From positions 1,116,001 to 1,180,000 of the forward strand of contig NZ_BAABBN010000007.1 in assembly GCF_039537985.1 (NCBI RefSeq): a stretch of DNA of 64,000 nt, in the 5' to 3' direction. The notes beneath the pieces were generated by a model that was given only the letters and a program-made list of their open reading frames with translations, did not search any database and had not been told where the DNA came from. Source of the stretch: Litoribacillus peritrichatus (GTDB taxonomy: Bacteria > Pseudomonadota > Gammaproteobacteria > Pseudomonadales > Litoribrevibacteraceae). Below are positions 7,472 through 16,587 of the stretch, piece after piece. The position numbers were made by a program, and so were the translations under genes. The stretch's first letter is position 1. Every line of letters starts with the position of its first letter.

Positions 7472-8754
7472 TGTTGGAGTGTTAATCTTACGCACAAGCC
7501 TGTTTCGTCATTGTTCATTTCCAGTTTAATGCCCAAACGTTGGCAGGCGGTATTTACTAACGCAAGGCCAAGGCCGATGCCTCCGGAGCGTCGGTCACGA
7601 CTGTCATCCAGTCGACTGAAAGGCAGTAATGCCTGCTCTTTCAGGGCAGAGGGTATGCCAGGGCCATCGTCTTGAATTTCAAGATGTACGCTTTTGGTAT
7701 CGTGAACAAGTCGAATAGTCACTTGGTTGGTGGCGTATTGCTCGGCGTTATTCAGCAGGTTATCAACGATTAACGTTAGTAAACGTTCGTCGCTGTGAAT
7801 GGTGATTTCGGCGAGCTCACTGAGCCATTGAATGCTGGTGGTCTGGCCTCGCCTGAGTGTTATTTTTTGCTCCAGCCAGTGGCCCAGTTCTATTTTGGTG
7901 AGTTGCGGCTCGGTATTTTGCAGTTTAACCAGTTGCAGACTGTTGTCGGTGACGTTTTCAAGTTCGTCTATATAGCGGCTAAGATCGTTTATTAATTCTT
8001 GAGGGTTGTTGTCTGTCACTTGTTTTTGAAGCAGAGCCAGTGCCAGACGGGCACGGCTGAGTGGTGTGCGTAGCTCGTGGGCCATGGCACCGGAGAGCAG
8101 ACGCCTTTCTTTCAGGCTGTTTTCAATCATGGTAGCCATGCGGTTAAACCGTTCGGCCAGCTCACTGAAAGGGGTGATGTTGAGCGCGGATAAGCGGACG
8201 GAATAGTCTTCCTGGGCGAGTGCATCGGTGGCCTGTTGCAGTTGGTTCAGCCATTGTTTCAGTTTGCGAACCGGCCAGTAGAGAAACAAAGCAATGGTCA
8301 GCAGTAACAAACTGGCAATGAGGGCAGCAGTGATAAACATATCCAGCGGGTCATTGTTTTCTGCGGCTTCTGATAAGTGTTCTTCATCATCCCGTATCCA
8401 CCAACCGGGTTGATTAGCCAATTGCGCCTGAAAGCCACCTTCGTAACTGTAGACAATGAGCGTCGTGTTTTCCGTGGGCCAATGTTCCAGTTGTTCTGCG
8501 TCATAAGGGTAGAAAGAGGGGCTGACTTCAAAGCCGGACTCCAGTAAAAACTGCTCGGTGCACTCGTGATTTAACTGAGTATGCTGGCATTCCTGTCGGG
8601 CAAACTTCAGTAACTCCATTAAGTCATAAGCGAAGTCTTCTTGGTCATTTTGGCGCTCAATGTAATTGATGGTTAAAAACAACGAGGCCAGGGTCAGCAG
8701 AAGCGCGAAAGCCACCACACCATATAAGTACCAATAAACATTAACCGGCTTCAT
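7468..8754 (-). CDS. Sensor histidine kinase of an OmpR-type pair
   Basis: 428 residues. There are two membrane helices (about 10-30 and 155-175) with a periplasmic sensor of about 120 residues between them. A HAMP segment follows, then the H-box AMAHELRTPLSRARLAL, N-box LLTLIVDNLLNNAEQYA, G1 IQDDGPGIP and G2 GGIGLGLALVNT. All kinase motifs are intact. Two cysteines (CQHTQLNHEC) sit close together in the sensor and might form a disulphide or bind metal. The ATG at 8754 is chosen because it lies in a 14-bp overlap with the end of the regulator gene, a normal coupled arrangement. A longer frame starting at 8811 runs inside the regulator. Domain order resembles RstB-type kinases. The signal is unknown. 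Confidence 0.9.
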   Translation of the reverse strand: MKPVNVYWYLYGVVAFALLLTLASLFLTINYIERQNDQEDFAYDLMELLKFARQECQHTQLNHECTEQFLLESGFEVSPSFYPYDAEQLEHWPTENTTLIVYSYEGGFQAQLANQPGWWIRDDEEHLSEAAENNDPLDMFITAALIASLLLLTIALFLYWPVRKLKQWLNQLQQATDALAQEDYSVRLSALNITPFSELAERFNRMATMIENSLKERRLLSGAMAHELRTPLSRARLALALLQKQVTDNNPQELINDLSRYIDELENVTDNSLQLVKLQNTEPQLTKIELGHWLEQKITLRRGQTTSIQWLSELAEITIHSDERLLTLIVDNLLNNAEQYATNQVTIRLVHDTKSVHLEIQDDGPGIPSALKEQALLPFSRLDDSRDRRSGGIGLGLALVNTACQRLGIKLEMNNDETGLCVRLTLQH

Positions 8755-9442
8755 GGGTTGCCAACATGTAACCCACGCCACGCACGGTTTTGATCCAGCG
8801 TTGAGGGGCACTGTCGCCCAGGCGTTTGCGCAAGGACGATATTCTCATGTCCAAAGACCGGTCACTGCCGTCGTAATCAATGCCGCGCAGGGCTTTAAAG
8901 CAGCGTTCGCGACTGACCGGTTGGCCTTGGTGACGGGCTAATAACTCAAGTAAATCGTATTCGGCGCTTTGCAGTTCAATGACGGTGTCATTCACCAGTA
9001 CCTCCCGACGGCCGGGTACGATTCGGATCGGGCCGCTTTGGTATTGGCTGGCGTCAGAGGCCACGGAACCGCTGCGTTTGAGCAAAGCCTGAATGCGCAT
9101 CATTAAAACATCCGGCCGGATGGGCTTTCGTACAAAATCATCTGCGCCGGAGCGAAAGGCCGTCAGCTCAGATACATCATCTTCTAACGCAGTTAACATC
9201 AGTATTGGGCCATCGTAAAAGCAGCGCAGTTGTTGACACACTTCCAGGCCGTTTTGGCCGGGAAGCATGATGTCGAGAATGATGAGGTCCGGCGGTGATT
9301 GGCGCACACGAAGCGGGGCCTGATCTCCCCGATGACAGACATTCACCCGGTAGCCCTCGGTTTGCAGAAACAGTGTCAACAGGCGACTGATTTCGGCATC
9401 GTCTTCTACGATCAGAAGATGTTTATCTTGTTGTGCGCTCAT
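8741..9442 (-). CDS. OmpR-family response regulator
   Basis: 233 residues. The receiver domain has the acidic pair EDD near residue 12, the phospho-acceptor in LIILDIMLPG, the T in LMLTA and the K in FVRKPIRPD. It is followed by a winged-helix DNA-binding domain (LQSAEYDLLELLARHQGQPVSRERCFKAL, then RSLDMRISSLRKRLGD and the RTVRGVGYML wing). The ATG at 9442 is preferred over an in-frame TTG at 9487. The gene sits 57 bp downstream of a lipoprotein gene on the same strand and overlaps its kinase, so lipoprotein, regulator and kinase may form one transcript. Regulated genes are unknown. Confidence 0.9.
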   Translation of the reverse strand: MSAQQDKHLLIVEDDAEISRLLTLFLQTEGYRVNVCHRGDQAPLRVRQSPPDLIILDIMLPGQNGLEVCQQLRCFYDGPILMLTALEDDVSELTAFRSGADDFVRKPIRPDVLMMRIQALLKRSGSVASDASQYQSGPIRIVPGRREVLVNDTVIELQSAEYDLLELLARHQGQPVSRERCFKALRGIDYDGSDRSLDMRISSLRKRLGDSAPQRWIKTVRGVGYMLATHEAG

Positions 9443-9499
9443 AATCCGGTTGTACTTTTTCTGAAAAGTTGTGCGTTCAGTGGTCAAGCCTTCCGATGG

Positions 9500-11266
9500 T
9501 TACGGAAGGCGGTTCAAGCTGAGTTCTTCGTCTCTGAATTCAATGACATCAATGTTGACCAGTTCGTCGTGTCCGTCTCTGCCTGCAACAGAGTCAATCA
9601 CATGCCAGACTCCATCGCGTTGCTCTACCTGGTATTCACGACGCAAACCGCTGAATAACACCACATCTTCATCGCCGGTGTTGCCATCTATGCGGTTGTC
9701 ACCTGCGTTGCCCTGCAATACGTTATTGCCATCATTGCCAAGTATATGGCTGTTGTTGCTGCCTGTCAGGTAAACGTGCAGCAGATGTTGAGATTGATGA
9801 GTATAGGGTTTGTCAGCCTGATGGCTCAGCGAAAAGGTTTCTCCGGCGGGGAAATCGGCACTGATTGGCATGGCGCTGTATATACGATTCGGCCAGATTT
9901 CTTCAATCAAGGTTAGGCCGTTGGGGTCTTGCGTTTGTTGCGCAGTACGGTTGATGCCTAAATAGCCGTCCAACCCTTCATCTGTGTGACCCCATAAACC
10001 GTAGTAACCTTCGACAGCGGCTGCAAGGTATTCATAGTTTTGGCTGGTGTAGCCATTTTGGTCGGTTTCTGAATTCCACTCGGCTATGTCTTCTGCACTT
10101 GGGTTCCAGACGTTGTCCATCAGGGCGTTTTCTGCCAATGTGACGATGCGTTGCTGCAATGCTTGTTCTGCAGGCGCTAAGCCATGACCCTGAACAAGAT
10201 GCAGTACTTCCTCGTAAGTCGCATCCCGACCGTCAACGGTGAGGCGGTTAAGATAGTTGTTATCCCCTTCGACAAATATTTCGGTGGCGTAAAGATCCTG
10301 ACCGTGCTCCGCCAGAGGCAGTTCACCTAAGCTGCCCTCGAATGCGTTTTGGGCATCCTGCTCGGTAGCGAATACAAACAGGCTGGCTTGATCGTCGCCC
10401 AACTTGTTGGCAATGGAATCTTTGTTTAGCAAACCTTCAACGTTGCTCAGGTAGTGGGCCATGACTGAACGGGCTTTGGACATTTGCAGTGAGGAAACAC
10501 CGTCGGCGCCAAAAATGTGGATAGGCTTATTGTTGGCTGCATCAACCCAGGTGTACTGGCTGAACTGAACAGCAATGGCGGAATCTGTTAAAGCATGGTG
10601 AGTAATCATACTCAACTCTTGGTCTGTGGTATTACGAGTCGTGATGTTGTACCTGATGCGCTCCTCGTGACTCATCCAGTGGATGTTATTGGCGTCCGCT
10701 GCCTGAATGGTAAACCAGTAAAAATCCGGATCAATGCCGATGGCCTGGAAATAGTCTAAGTAGAGGTCATGGTCTTCATGGCCGCGAGGTAGGGTAGAGG
10801 CATCAGTAATGTCTTCGGTTGCCCAGGAATGAACACCGACCAACACATCTTGAGCGGCAAATCGCTCATTGCCTGCCAGAAATAAATCCACTCCGCCGGA
10901 TGAAATATGACCACCCGGTGGCAGGTAGGTGTTCAGGCCCAGCTCATGCAAACGCAAGCCCGCCTGTAAATTGGCTTCGTCGTCTGATGATCCGGGGACT
11001 TCTTGCATGACAATGGTTTTAACCTGAGGGTTGGCGCTGACCAGCCTGTTCAGTTCTGAAACAATAGTGCCGGTGATTTCGCCATCCATGATCGCCCAGT
11101 CTCCTCGCACAGTGAACAGTTCACTTTGATAGGCGCCTGCGGATGTGCCGGTATTGGTATTTTTGTTATTTGAGTTATTGCTTGAAGATGAATCGCTGCA
11201 AGCGGATAACCCCAATACCGCCAGAAGTGACGCGGCCAGTATTAAGGCTTTGTTTGTTATTTTCAT
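9500..11266 (-). CDS. Large lipoprotein with ClpP-like region and RTX-like C-terminus
   Basis: 588 residues. The lipobox LSAC is at residues 20-23, followed by a Ser/Asn-rich tether. Residues about 45-200 look like a ClpP/SppA-type fold: a GDWAIMDGEI start, VKTIVMQEVPGS, then HISSGGVDLFLAGN and VGVHSWATED. The Ser of SSGG and the His of VHSW are spaced as nucleophile and base are in ClpP (about 23-25 residues). The middle region has no family I recognise. The last 90 residues (ILGNDGNNVLQGNAGDNRIDG, then VVLFSGLRREYQV, then DSVAGRDGHDELVNIDVIEF) resemble degenerate calcium-binding RTX repeats and the serralysin C-terminal domain. The fold calls are inferences. It could be a surface-anchored hydrolase or protease-like protein. 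Confidence 0.72.
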   Translation of the reverse strand: MKITNKALILAASLLAVLGLSACSDSSSSNNSNNKNTNTGTSAGAYQSELFTVRGDWAIMDGEITGTIVSELNRLVSANPQVKTIVMQEVPGSSDDEANLQAGLRLHELGLNTYLPPGGHISSGGVDLFLAGNERFAAQDVLVGVHSWATEDITDASTLPRGHEDHDLYLDYFQAIGIDPDFYWFTIQAADANNIHWMSHEERIRYNITTRNTTDQELSMITHHALTDSAIAVQFSQYTWVDAANNKPIHIFGADGVSSLQMSKARSVMAHYLSNVEGLLNKDSIANKLGDDQASLFVFATEQDAQNAFEGSLGELPLAEHGQDLYATEIFVEGDNNYLNRLTVDGRDATYEEVLHLVQGHGLAPAEQALQQRIVTLAENALMDNVWNPSAEDIAEWNSETDQNGYTSQNYEYLAAAVEGYYGLWGHTDEGLDGYLGINRTAQQTQDPNGLTLIEEIWPNRIYSAMPISADFPAGETFSLSHQADKPYTHQSQHLLHVYLTGSNNSHILGNDGNNVLQGNAGDNRIDGNTGDEDVVLFSGLRREYQVEQRDGVWHVIDSVAGRDGHDELVNIDVIEFRDEELSLNRLP

Positions 11267-11406
11267 TTTGCTCTCCTGTGAAGCTTTTATGAATTGAGAG
11301 CAAGCTTAAACAGGAGAGGACGAATATCAGATATCGCAAATGTCTGAACTTTGTCAGCAGATGTAAGGAGGGTTGATTAGGCTGAGATCAAGTGCGCTAC
11401 GCCAGA

Positions 11407-11961
11407 TCAATAAAGGAAAAGAATGACATCGCCTTCCATTTCGCGGGCTTCTTCTATCCAGCCTGAAAACTCCGCCTTTTGCTCATCGGTGACGCCAGAG
11501 GCTTGTATGTGTTCTTCTGCGGCTTGCAGGTCCGCATTAAAAATGCTGTAGACGACCGGGAAATCATCCGGTACTGGCAGTTTGATGTCGCCTTTTTCAT
11601 CTAAACAGAATAACTTAATGGCTGGACAGCCACCCAAGTGCTCCATAACTCCCAACCCGGATGGATACCATGCGTTGTTGTTGCTCGGACTGCTTTGGCT
11701 GATAAACGAGACTAATTTTTCCATCAAATACCAGTGTTTTGCTCCTTCGGCCTTGATATCAAATTCCTTTCCGTTGAGGAACGCCCTTAATATTTCTCTT
11801 TCTGTTGGGTAATCAGGGGCTTCGAATTGCTCATCCAGTTCACCTGAACCGAACATATTGTAAGAGGTCATTAATTTGTCTTTGAACTGCTGATCATCAA
11901 TGCCATAAATGGTGGGGAAGTTTGACAGAAACGTGGCGTAAGGAATCACTCCGTAACTCAT
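11407..11961 (-). CDS. Hypothetical cytoplasmic protein, possibly DUF7691
   Basis: 184 residues with no signal peptide or membrane segment. It begins MSYGVIPYATFLSNF and contains a W/Y-rich centre (KHWYLMEKLVSFI, NNAWYPSGLGVMEHL) and an acidic C-terminus. The opening and overall length resemble the DUF7691 group of proteins of unknown function, but this is from memory of the pattern only. It has a clear ribosome binding site (AAGGA) and is monocistronic. No function can be assigned. Confidence 0.6.
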   Translation of the reverse strand: MSYGVIPYATFLSNFPTIYGIDDQQFKDKLMTSYNMFGSGELDEQFEAPDYPTEREILRAFLNGKEFDIKAEGAKHWYLMEKLVSFISQSSPSNNNAWYPSGLGVMEHLGGCPAIKLFCLDEKGDIKLPVPDDFPVVYSIFNADLQAAEEHIQASGVTDEQKAEFSGWIEEAREMEGDVILFLY

Positions 11962-12152
11962 GTTAATAATCCTTTATTTTTTGGGTGGGTAGAACTCAGG
12001 GTTGGGCAAAAGTGAATTCAGATTATTTCAACTTTCTTCATAGGAAAGGGTTTTTTAGCCTAAAGGGGCATTAAAATCAATAGAGTGTTGATCGTATGGT
12101 TATATAATGTGCCGGAATTGTCTTCAGGCGATGTTACTAAGCGAGAGTTCTA

Positions 12153-12722
12153 ATGAAACGTTTCATACTTCTATTTTTGATTACGACTTTTCTGGCAGGA
12201 TGCACTTATTATCGAGGGCCGAACTACCGGGATACCAGCAGTTCTGGTGGTAGGAAAACCGGAGAAACCTTTTTTGGGAGCTTAGAAACCAAAGACAAAG
12301 CCAATAAATATAAAATTGCCTTCGATTTTTCTTATAAATACCGAAATGGAGAACGTGAAAGATACCCAAGTGGTCGGGATTTTAAACTCACTAAGCAGTA
12401 TTCCTTAAAGGCGGATCAGCCCGGTTTTAAAGAGGGGACGTTTGTCTCGGACTATCAGACGATTGCTGAGTTTAATACTCAAGGTATTTGGGATTTTGAA
12501 AGAGATGCCTGTGTGCTGCAATTGGCCAATGAAGAAAGTGGTTTGTTGGTGATCTTAACCGGGAAAGTCGAGCGGCGTGTTGAAAGGTATACCGGATCTG
12601 GCCATTACCATACTTACATGGCGTATCAGGTTCAGGAGAGTTCGATTCCTGAGCTGGTGGGTGAGGTCTTTCATGGCAAGCCTCGGTTTTTCAGTTGTGC
12701 ACCTGAGGATGTGGCGCCCTAG
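12153..12722 (+). CDS. Hypothetical small lipoprotein
   Basis: 189 residues with a lipoprotein signal peptide (MKRFILLFLITTFLAGC, Cys at 17). The mature part is rich in Tyr, Arg and Lys, with a YKIAFDFSYKYRNGERER segment and a C-terminal pair of cysteines that may form a disulphide. No domain is recognised. It stands alone on the plus strand between minus-strand genes. Its 3' end runs into a short GC-rich palindrome (around 12711-12730) that might help to stop transcription. Confidence 0.65.
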   Translation: MKRFILLFLITTFLAGCTYYRGPNYRDTSSSGGRKTGETFFGSLETKDKANKYKIAFDFSYKYRNGERERYPSGRDFKLTKQYSLKADQPGFKEGTFVSDYQTIAEFNTQGIWDFERDACVLQLANEESGLLVILTGKVERRVERYTGSGHYHTYMAYQVQESSIPELVGEVFHGKPRFFSCAPEDVAP

Positions 12723-12744
12723 GGCACCACTCTCACCGAATTTA

Positions 12745-13029
12745 CTAGGTAGACTGCCAGTTTAACTCAATATTCTTGAGTTCTTTCAACAAGGGCACAT
12801 GGCCGGAAATAATGCCCTTCACCGCTTCTAACGCATCTTCATTCTGAGCTTCGCAAAGGAAGTGCATGGTGTTGTTGGCCACTGAAAAATAACAGATGCC
12901 CATGGGAAAGTGGATTGTGGCTTGTGACGCTTGGCGGGTGACTTCTACCTTTCGGGCGAAGTGTTTGCTGAGCATGTCCTGGTACTTTTCGGCTTTTTCA
13001 GTGTGGACGGTTAATGCTGTCTGTAACAT
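12745..13029 (-). CDS. DUF2218-family protein in a siderophore locus
   Basis: 94 residues from the ATG at 13027-13029, which has AAGGAAA close upstream. The pattern HTEKAEKYQDMLSKHFARKVEV, then ATIHFPMGICYFSV and LHFLCEA-like strands with a HVPLLKELKNIELNW ending fits DUF2218. These are small proteins regularly encoded beside siderophore transport and utilisation genes. It is the third gene after the TonB receptor and the binding protein and probably shares their Fur control. A role in intracellular iron-siderophore handling is guessed from such neighbourhoods and is not established. An upstream extension to 13140 overlaps the binding-protein gene and is not used. Confidence 0.78.
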   Translation of the reverse strand: MLQTALTVHTEKAEKYQDMLSKHFARKVEVTRQASQATIHFPMGICYFSVANNTMHFLCEAQNEDALEAVKGIISGHVPLLKELKNIELNWQST

Positions 13030-13075
13030 GGTTTTCCTTATTATCTCACTCATCTTTTTGACGTTTATTGGTTTG

Positions 13076-14233
13076 TTATTTGAGGTTGATGGCGTAAGTG
13101 CCTTCCAACTGAATGGGGCCAAAACCGTGAAGTAGCTCATTCAGTGTGTGCTCGGGGTTTAGGTCTGCGAACAGTGCGGGGTGCAACCAGGTGGCGAGTT
13201 TTTCAATGGCGTATAAGTTAAGCGGTGAGTTGTAAAAATGGTGCCAGAGGCCATAGGCGTTGCCGGCTTGCATGGCATCTAACTCAGTAAATTGACGCAG
13301 TTTAATGAGGTCTGTTAACGATTGTCGTGCCCGATTCTGACTGACGGCAGCGCCTAATACGGGGCTTTCATAATGGCCTTCGGTGTTCTGAGTTTCTGAG
13401 CCGGAAGAGGTGGCGACATAAAAATCAAAGTGGGTGCTCAGTACGTGCTCTGTGCTGAGTTGCCCGACAGAACCGGTCAGTAAACCGTCTGCGATGCTGG
13501 TTCCTCCTGCAATACGCGCCATGTCGGCGAACATTCCTTTGGCGACACTCATGCAACAGGTTTGTTTGGCACTGGCCCGTAAATCAAAAAGTACTTTTGG
13601 GTAGTCTTTGGTTGACAGCGTTGCGACCCGTTGCTGAATGGTGGCGATGCTGGATCGGTAGCGTTCGGCATAACGTTGGGCAGATGCTTCAAAGCCTAAC
13701 ACTTTACCGACAATTTCGACGCTTTTCGCGGTATTGTTAATCGGGTCTTCCCGAAAGTCGATGAATACAATTTTAATCCCCACCGCCGTTAATTGGTCAA
13801 TGATGTGCTTGGAACGTGCGCCGGGGCCATGACCGTTGAGTCCGAAAATTGCCACTTCCGGCTTCAGAAGTATGATCTTTTCGACGCTGACGCTGCTTTC
13901 GTTGGTTTGCCCAAACGTAGGGATGTCTTCAATTTCGGGGTAAGCCGTTTTGAATTGTTGAAAACCTGCAGGGTCATAGAGCCGAAACTCATTCATCATA
14001 CCGGCGATTTTGTCTAAGGGTTGTTCGACTCCGAGCACGCCTAAGATCGCCAGAAACCGACCTTCACCGAGAATGATTTTCTTTGCCGGTTGTTGCAGGG
14101 TAATTGCTCTGCCTGCAATGTCGGTGAAATGGATTTCAGCGTGCACCGTTGACAATGAAGCAGTGGCTAAAAGCAGGGCGATGAGTGTGCGAAGCAAGGG
14201 GCGTTTCATGGGGTTTTTCATAGATCTTCTCAT
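13076..14233 (-). CDS. Periplasmic ferric-siderophore binding protein (ABC type, FepB/BtuF-like)
   Basis: 385 residues with a Sec signal peptide (RPLLRTLIALLLATASLSTVHA). Next comes the class III binding-protein layout: HFTDIAGRAITLQQPAKKIILGEGRFLAI at the start of lobe 1, KPEVAIFG, a long linking helix, then FDLRASAKQ and IADGLLTGSVGQLSTEHVL in lobe 2. Such proteins deliver ferric siderophores, haem or cobalamin to an inner-membrane ABC transporter. No permease or ATPase gene is in this window, so the partner must be elsewhere. It lies 86 bp downstream of the receptor gene on the same strand. The ATG at 14233 has AGGAAG upstream; ATGs at 14221 and 14209 are alternatives. Confidence 0.85.
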   Translation of the reverse strand: MRRSMKNPMKRPLLRTLIALLLATASLSTVHAEIHFTDIAGRAITLQQPAKKIILGEGRFLAILGVLGVEQPLDKIAGMMNEFRLYDPAGFQQFKTAYPEIEDIPTFGQTNESSVSVEKIILLKPEVAIFGLNGHGPGARSKHIIDQLTAVGIKIVFIDFREDPINNTAKSVEIVGKVLGFEASAQRYAERYRSSIATIQQRVATLSTKDYPKVLFDLRASAKQTCCMSVAKGMFADMARIAGGTSIADGLLTGSVGQLSTEHVLSTHFDFYVATSSGSETQNTEGHYESPVLGAAVSQNRARQSLTDLIKLRQFTELDAMQAGNAYGLWHHFYNSPLNLYAIEKLATWLHPALFADLNPEHTLNELLHGFGPIQLEGTYAINLK

Positions 14234-14319
14234 GGGGCTTCCTGGACTGCGTATTCGCTTTAAAACCGGATAATTAACAATAGGGCTTTAAAGCGAACGC
14301 TTTCGTCAGAATGATTGTT

Positions 14320-16425
14320 TTAGAATCGATAGGCGAGAGATGCACGAATGTCTCTGCCCGGTTCCGGTAGACCAATAGGGTCGGCGTCTTCGCTGGTGGA
14401 GAAAAACGAGCCCTGATCGAAATAAAACTTATCAAACAGGTTGTTGACCGCAAGACCCAGGGTTAAATCTTCCATAGGTAGCCACTGAACGTAGACATCA
14501 TGAATGCCGTATCCGGCTTTTTCAGCCTGACCTTCGGGAACGTCGGTGAGACGTTCTACGAAACGGCCATTCCAGCCCAGTGAAAGCGCGTCGTTCATCT
14601 GGTACTCGATGCCTGTTGTCCAGGTCCGGCCATAAGAGGTTCCTAATCCCATATCACCACTGGACAGAGGTTTGCCGTCTAATTCCGGTTTGCTGTGTGA
14701 TACGCCAAGGTTGAAGGTTAGCTCGTTCCAGAAATAGGCCATGCGCAGGGCATAACCTTCGACCTCGACATCATCCGTATAGCTGTATCTCAGGGCGGTG
14801 GCTGCGTCGGTAATCTGGGCGTTTTGGATGGTTTGTTTGTAAATCTCACCACTGGCTGCAAAGTCGTCGCCTTCAAATTTAAAGCCCAGTTCAATGTTGT
14901 TGGATTCTTCCGCTTTGACTTCGCCAAGGGCGACGTCGCCAGACTTAAAATCCGCGCCGGTGTAATTACCCAGCGTGGTGTTCAGGTAGGGAAATTCAAG
15001 ATACCAGACTTCCGGGCTGCTAGTGCCTTTGAAAGCCGTTGCGTACCCAACGAACAGCTCCAGCTCCTCGGATGCATCAAAACTCAAGGTCGCATTCGGG
15101 CTGATGGCATTGTCGGAGAAGTTTTCGCCTTGGTTGTCGGTGTAGTCGTAATCATCGAAACGGGCACCTGTGCTGAGCCGGAGGTTGCTCAACAGTTGCA
15201 GATCCGCTTGCACATAAGCGGCTTTAACTTCTGTTTCTTCATCATCAAAATCTGAGACAAAAGCTTCAATCAAATAGGCGGAGTCCTCCCGATATTCGGC
15301 ACCGTATGTGATGGCGTGATCACCGGTCAAACTGGTATTTCGCAGGTTAAGGCCGGTACTTTTAACGCCGCCACCGTGATGTTTGCCGTTGTAATAATCT
15401 CGGTAGGTCCAGGTGGGTGGTGGCCCGGCCGGTGGCCAAACCGCAGCGTATTGGTCGCCTTTTTTGGTTAGGTAGTGGTCGTTATAGTAAAGAGTGGTCG
15501 ACAGATCTATGAGTTTGGAATCGGGGTTGTAACCGTAATTGAAGGTGGCTGATTTTCTGTGGGTTTCCTGAGGTACCAAGGTACTGGGGTAAACGGGATG
15601 AATCCCAATGTTTACCATGTTCGGGCGTGACAGGCGATCCCCATCGTCGTCGTATTCTTCGTAACTTAAACCAAGATAGTGGTCTTCAGACAATTGGCCG
15701 CTGAGCTTTAGGCGCACGCTTTGTTGTTCGAACTCAGTATTTTCAACCTCATCGCCGTGCCCGTCACTGTAATTCTCGTCGGCCTGGAATTGGGTGACGC
15801 TGGCCAATAAGCCGAAGTCGTTGTTAAACATGCCATAGGCACTTAAATGATTTTTCCAGCCATGGTTGTTGCTGAAATAGGCGCTTTTGATGAGTCCTCC
15901 AAAACGTTGCCCGTTTTGTTGCATGTCTTTGGCGTCTTTCAGTGTGAAGTGGATGGCGCCCCCCAACGCACCGGCACCATCGGTGGCATTACCAGCCCCT
16001 GCTTTTACCACGACATGTTTGATCAATTCAGGCTCAATGTTGACCCGCCCCTGATGGTGGTACAAATAACCGGCTTGGGTGGCGCCATCAATGGTGACAT
16101 TGAGTAGGGTGTCTTCCAGACCGCGCACGTAAATCTTCTGGGCGACGGGTAAACCGCCGCCGACGGTAATGGACGGCTCGTGGCGGAACATGTCTTCGAG
16201 ATCCGAGATCTGGCGTTTTTGAATAAGGTCAGAGGTCATGGCGACATTGAAGCCTGCTTCATCTGAACCAATGACTTGTATTACTTCATTGGCTTGTACG
16301 TCAGTAAGGCCATTATTTGCTGAGTGTTGGTCTGAATTACTTGAGGTTTGCGCGTAGGTAATATTGGCTGCGGCTACAGCCAAAGTCAGACAGCTGACTT
16401 TACTCGCGAGCTTGTGTTTCTTCAT
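14320..16425 (-). CDS. TonB-dependent siderophore receptor
   Basis: 701 residues with a signal peptide ending near residue 25 (VAAANITYAQ). Plug-domain motifs are ISDLEDMFRHEPSITVGGG, QKIYVRGLEDTLLNVTIDGATQ and VVVKAGAGNATDGAGALGGAIHF. The barrel ends in the C-terminal motif LPEPGRDIRASLAYRF. It heads an operon with a siderophore-type binding protein and DUF2218. A Fur box lies in the promoter, and an AraC regulator of the PchR kind is divergent. This whole set is typical of uptake of one ferric siderophore induced by that siderophore. Strands hold several His-rich loops (YNGKHHGGG), which is not unusual for extracellular loops. The substrate is unknown. Confidence 0.9.
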   Translation of the reverse strand: MKKHKLASKVSCLTLAVAAANITYAQTSSNSDQHSANNGLTDVQANEVIQVIGSDEAGFNVAMTSDLIQKRQISDLEDMFRHEPSITVGGGLPVAQKIYVRGLEDTLLNVTIDGATQAGYLYHHQGRVNIEPELIKHVVVKAGAGNATDGAGALGGAIHFTLKDAKDMQQNGQRFGGLIKSAYFSNNHGWKNHLSAYGMFNNDFGLLASVTQFQADENYSDGHGDEVENTEFEQQSVRLKLSGQLSEDHYLGLSYEEYDDDGDRLSRPNMVNIGIHPVYPSTLVPQETHRKSATFNYGYNPDSKLIDLSTTLYYNDHYLTKKGDQYAAVWPPAGPPPTWTYRDYYNGKHHGGGVKSTGLNLRNTSLTGDHAITYGAEYREDSAYLIEAFVSDFDDEETEVKAAYVQADLQLLSNLRLSTGARFDDYDYTDNQGENFSDNAISPNATLSFDASEELELFVGYATAFKGTSSPEVWYLEFPYLNTTLGNYTGADFKSGDVALGEVKAEESNNIELGFKFEGDDFAASGEIYKQTIQNAQITDAATALRYSYTDDVEVEGYALRMAYFWNELTFNLGVSHSKPELDGKPLSSGDMGLGTSYGRTWTTGIEYQMNDALSLGWNGRFVERLTDVPEGQAEKAGYGIHDVYVQWLPMEDLTLGLAVNNLFDKFYFDQGSFFSTSEDADPIGLPEPGRDIRASLAYRF

Positions 16426-16477
16426 TACCTGTTCCTTTATTAGGTTTTTTTATCGACATTCTTGGAAAGTGTTTCAT

Positions 16478-16496
16478 GTTAATGATTCTCATTTAT
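16478..16496 (-). promoter_or_regulatory. Fur box between receptor operon and AraC regulator
   Basis: GTTAATGATTCTCATTTAT matches the consensus GATAATGATAATCATTATC at about 14 of 19 positions, with the central AATGAT and TCATT blocks intact. It lies 50-70 bp upstream of the receptor ATG and about 90 bp upstream of the divergent regulator, so it may repress both. Confidence 0.75.
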
Positions 16497-16587
16497 GTTA
16501 ACATTTTGGCTCTTTAGATCTGTAAAAGAACGCTATTCAAAACGGACAAACTGTTATGAGTAACCGTCACATCAAGGGAATAAGGCG

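Noticed and set aside
12711..12730. GC-rich palindrome at the 3' end of the lipoprotein gene as a terminator
   Set aside because: It overlaps the stop codon, the stem is imperfect and no T-run follows, so I mention it only in the gene entry.
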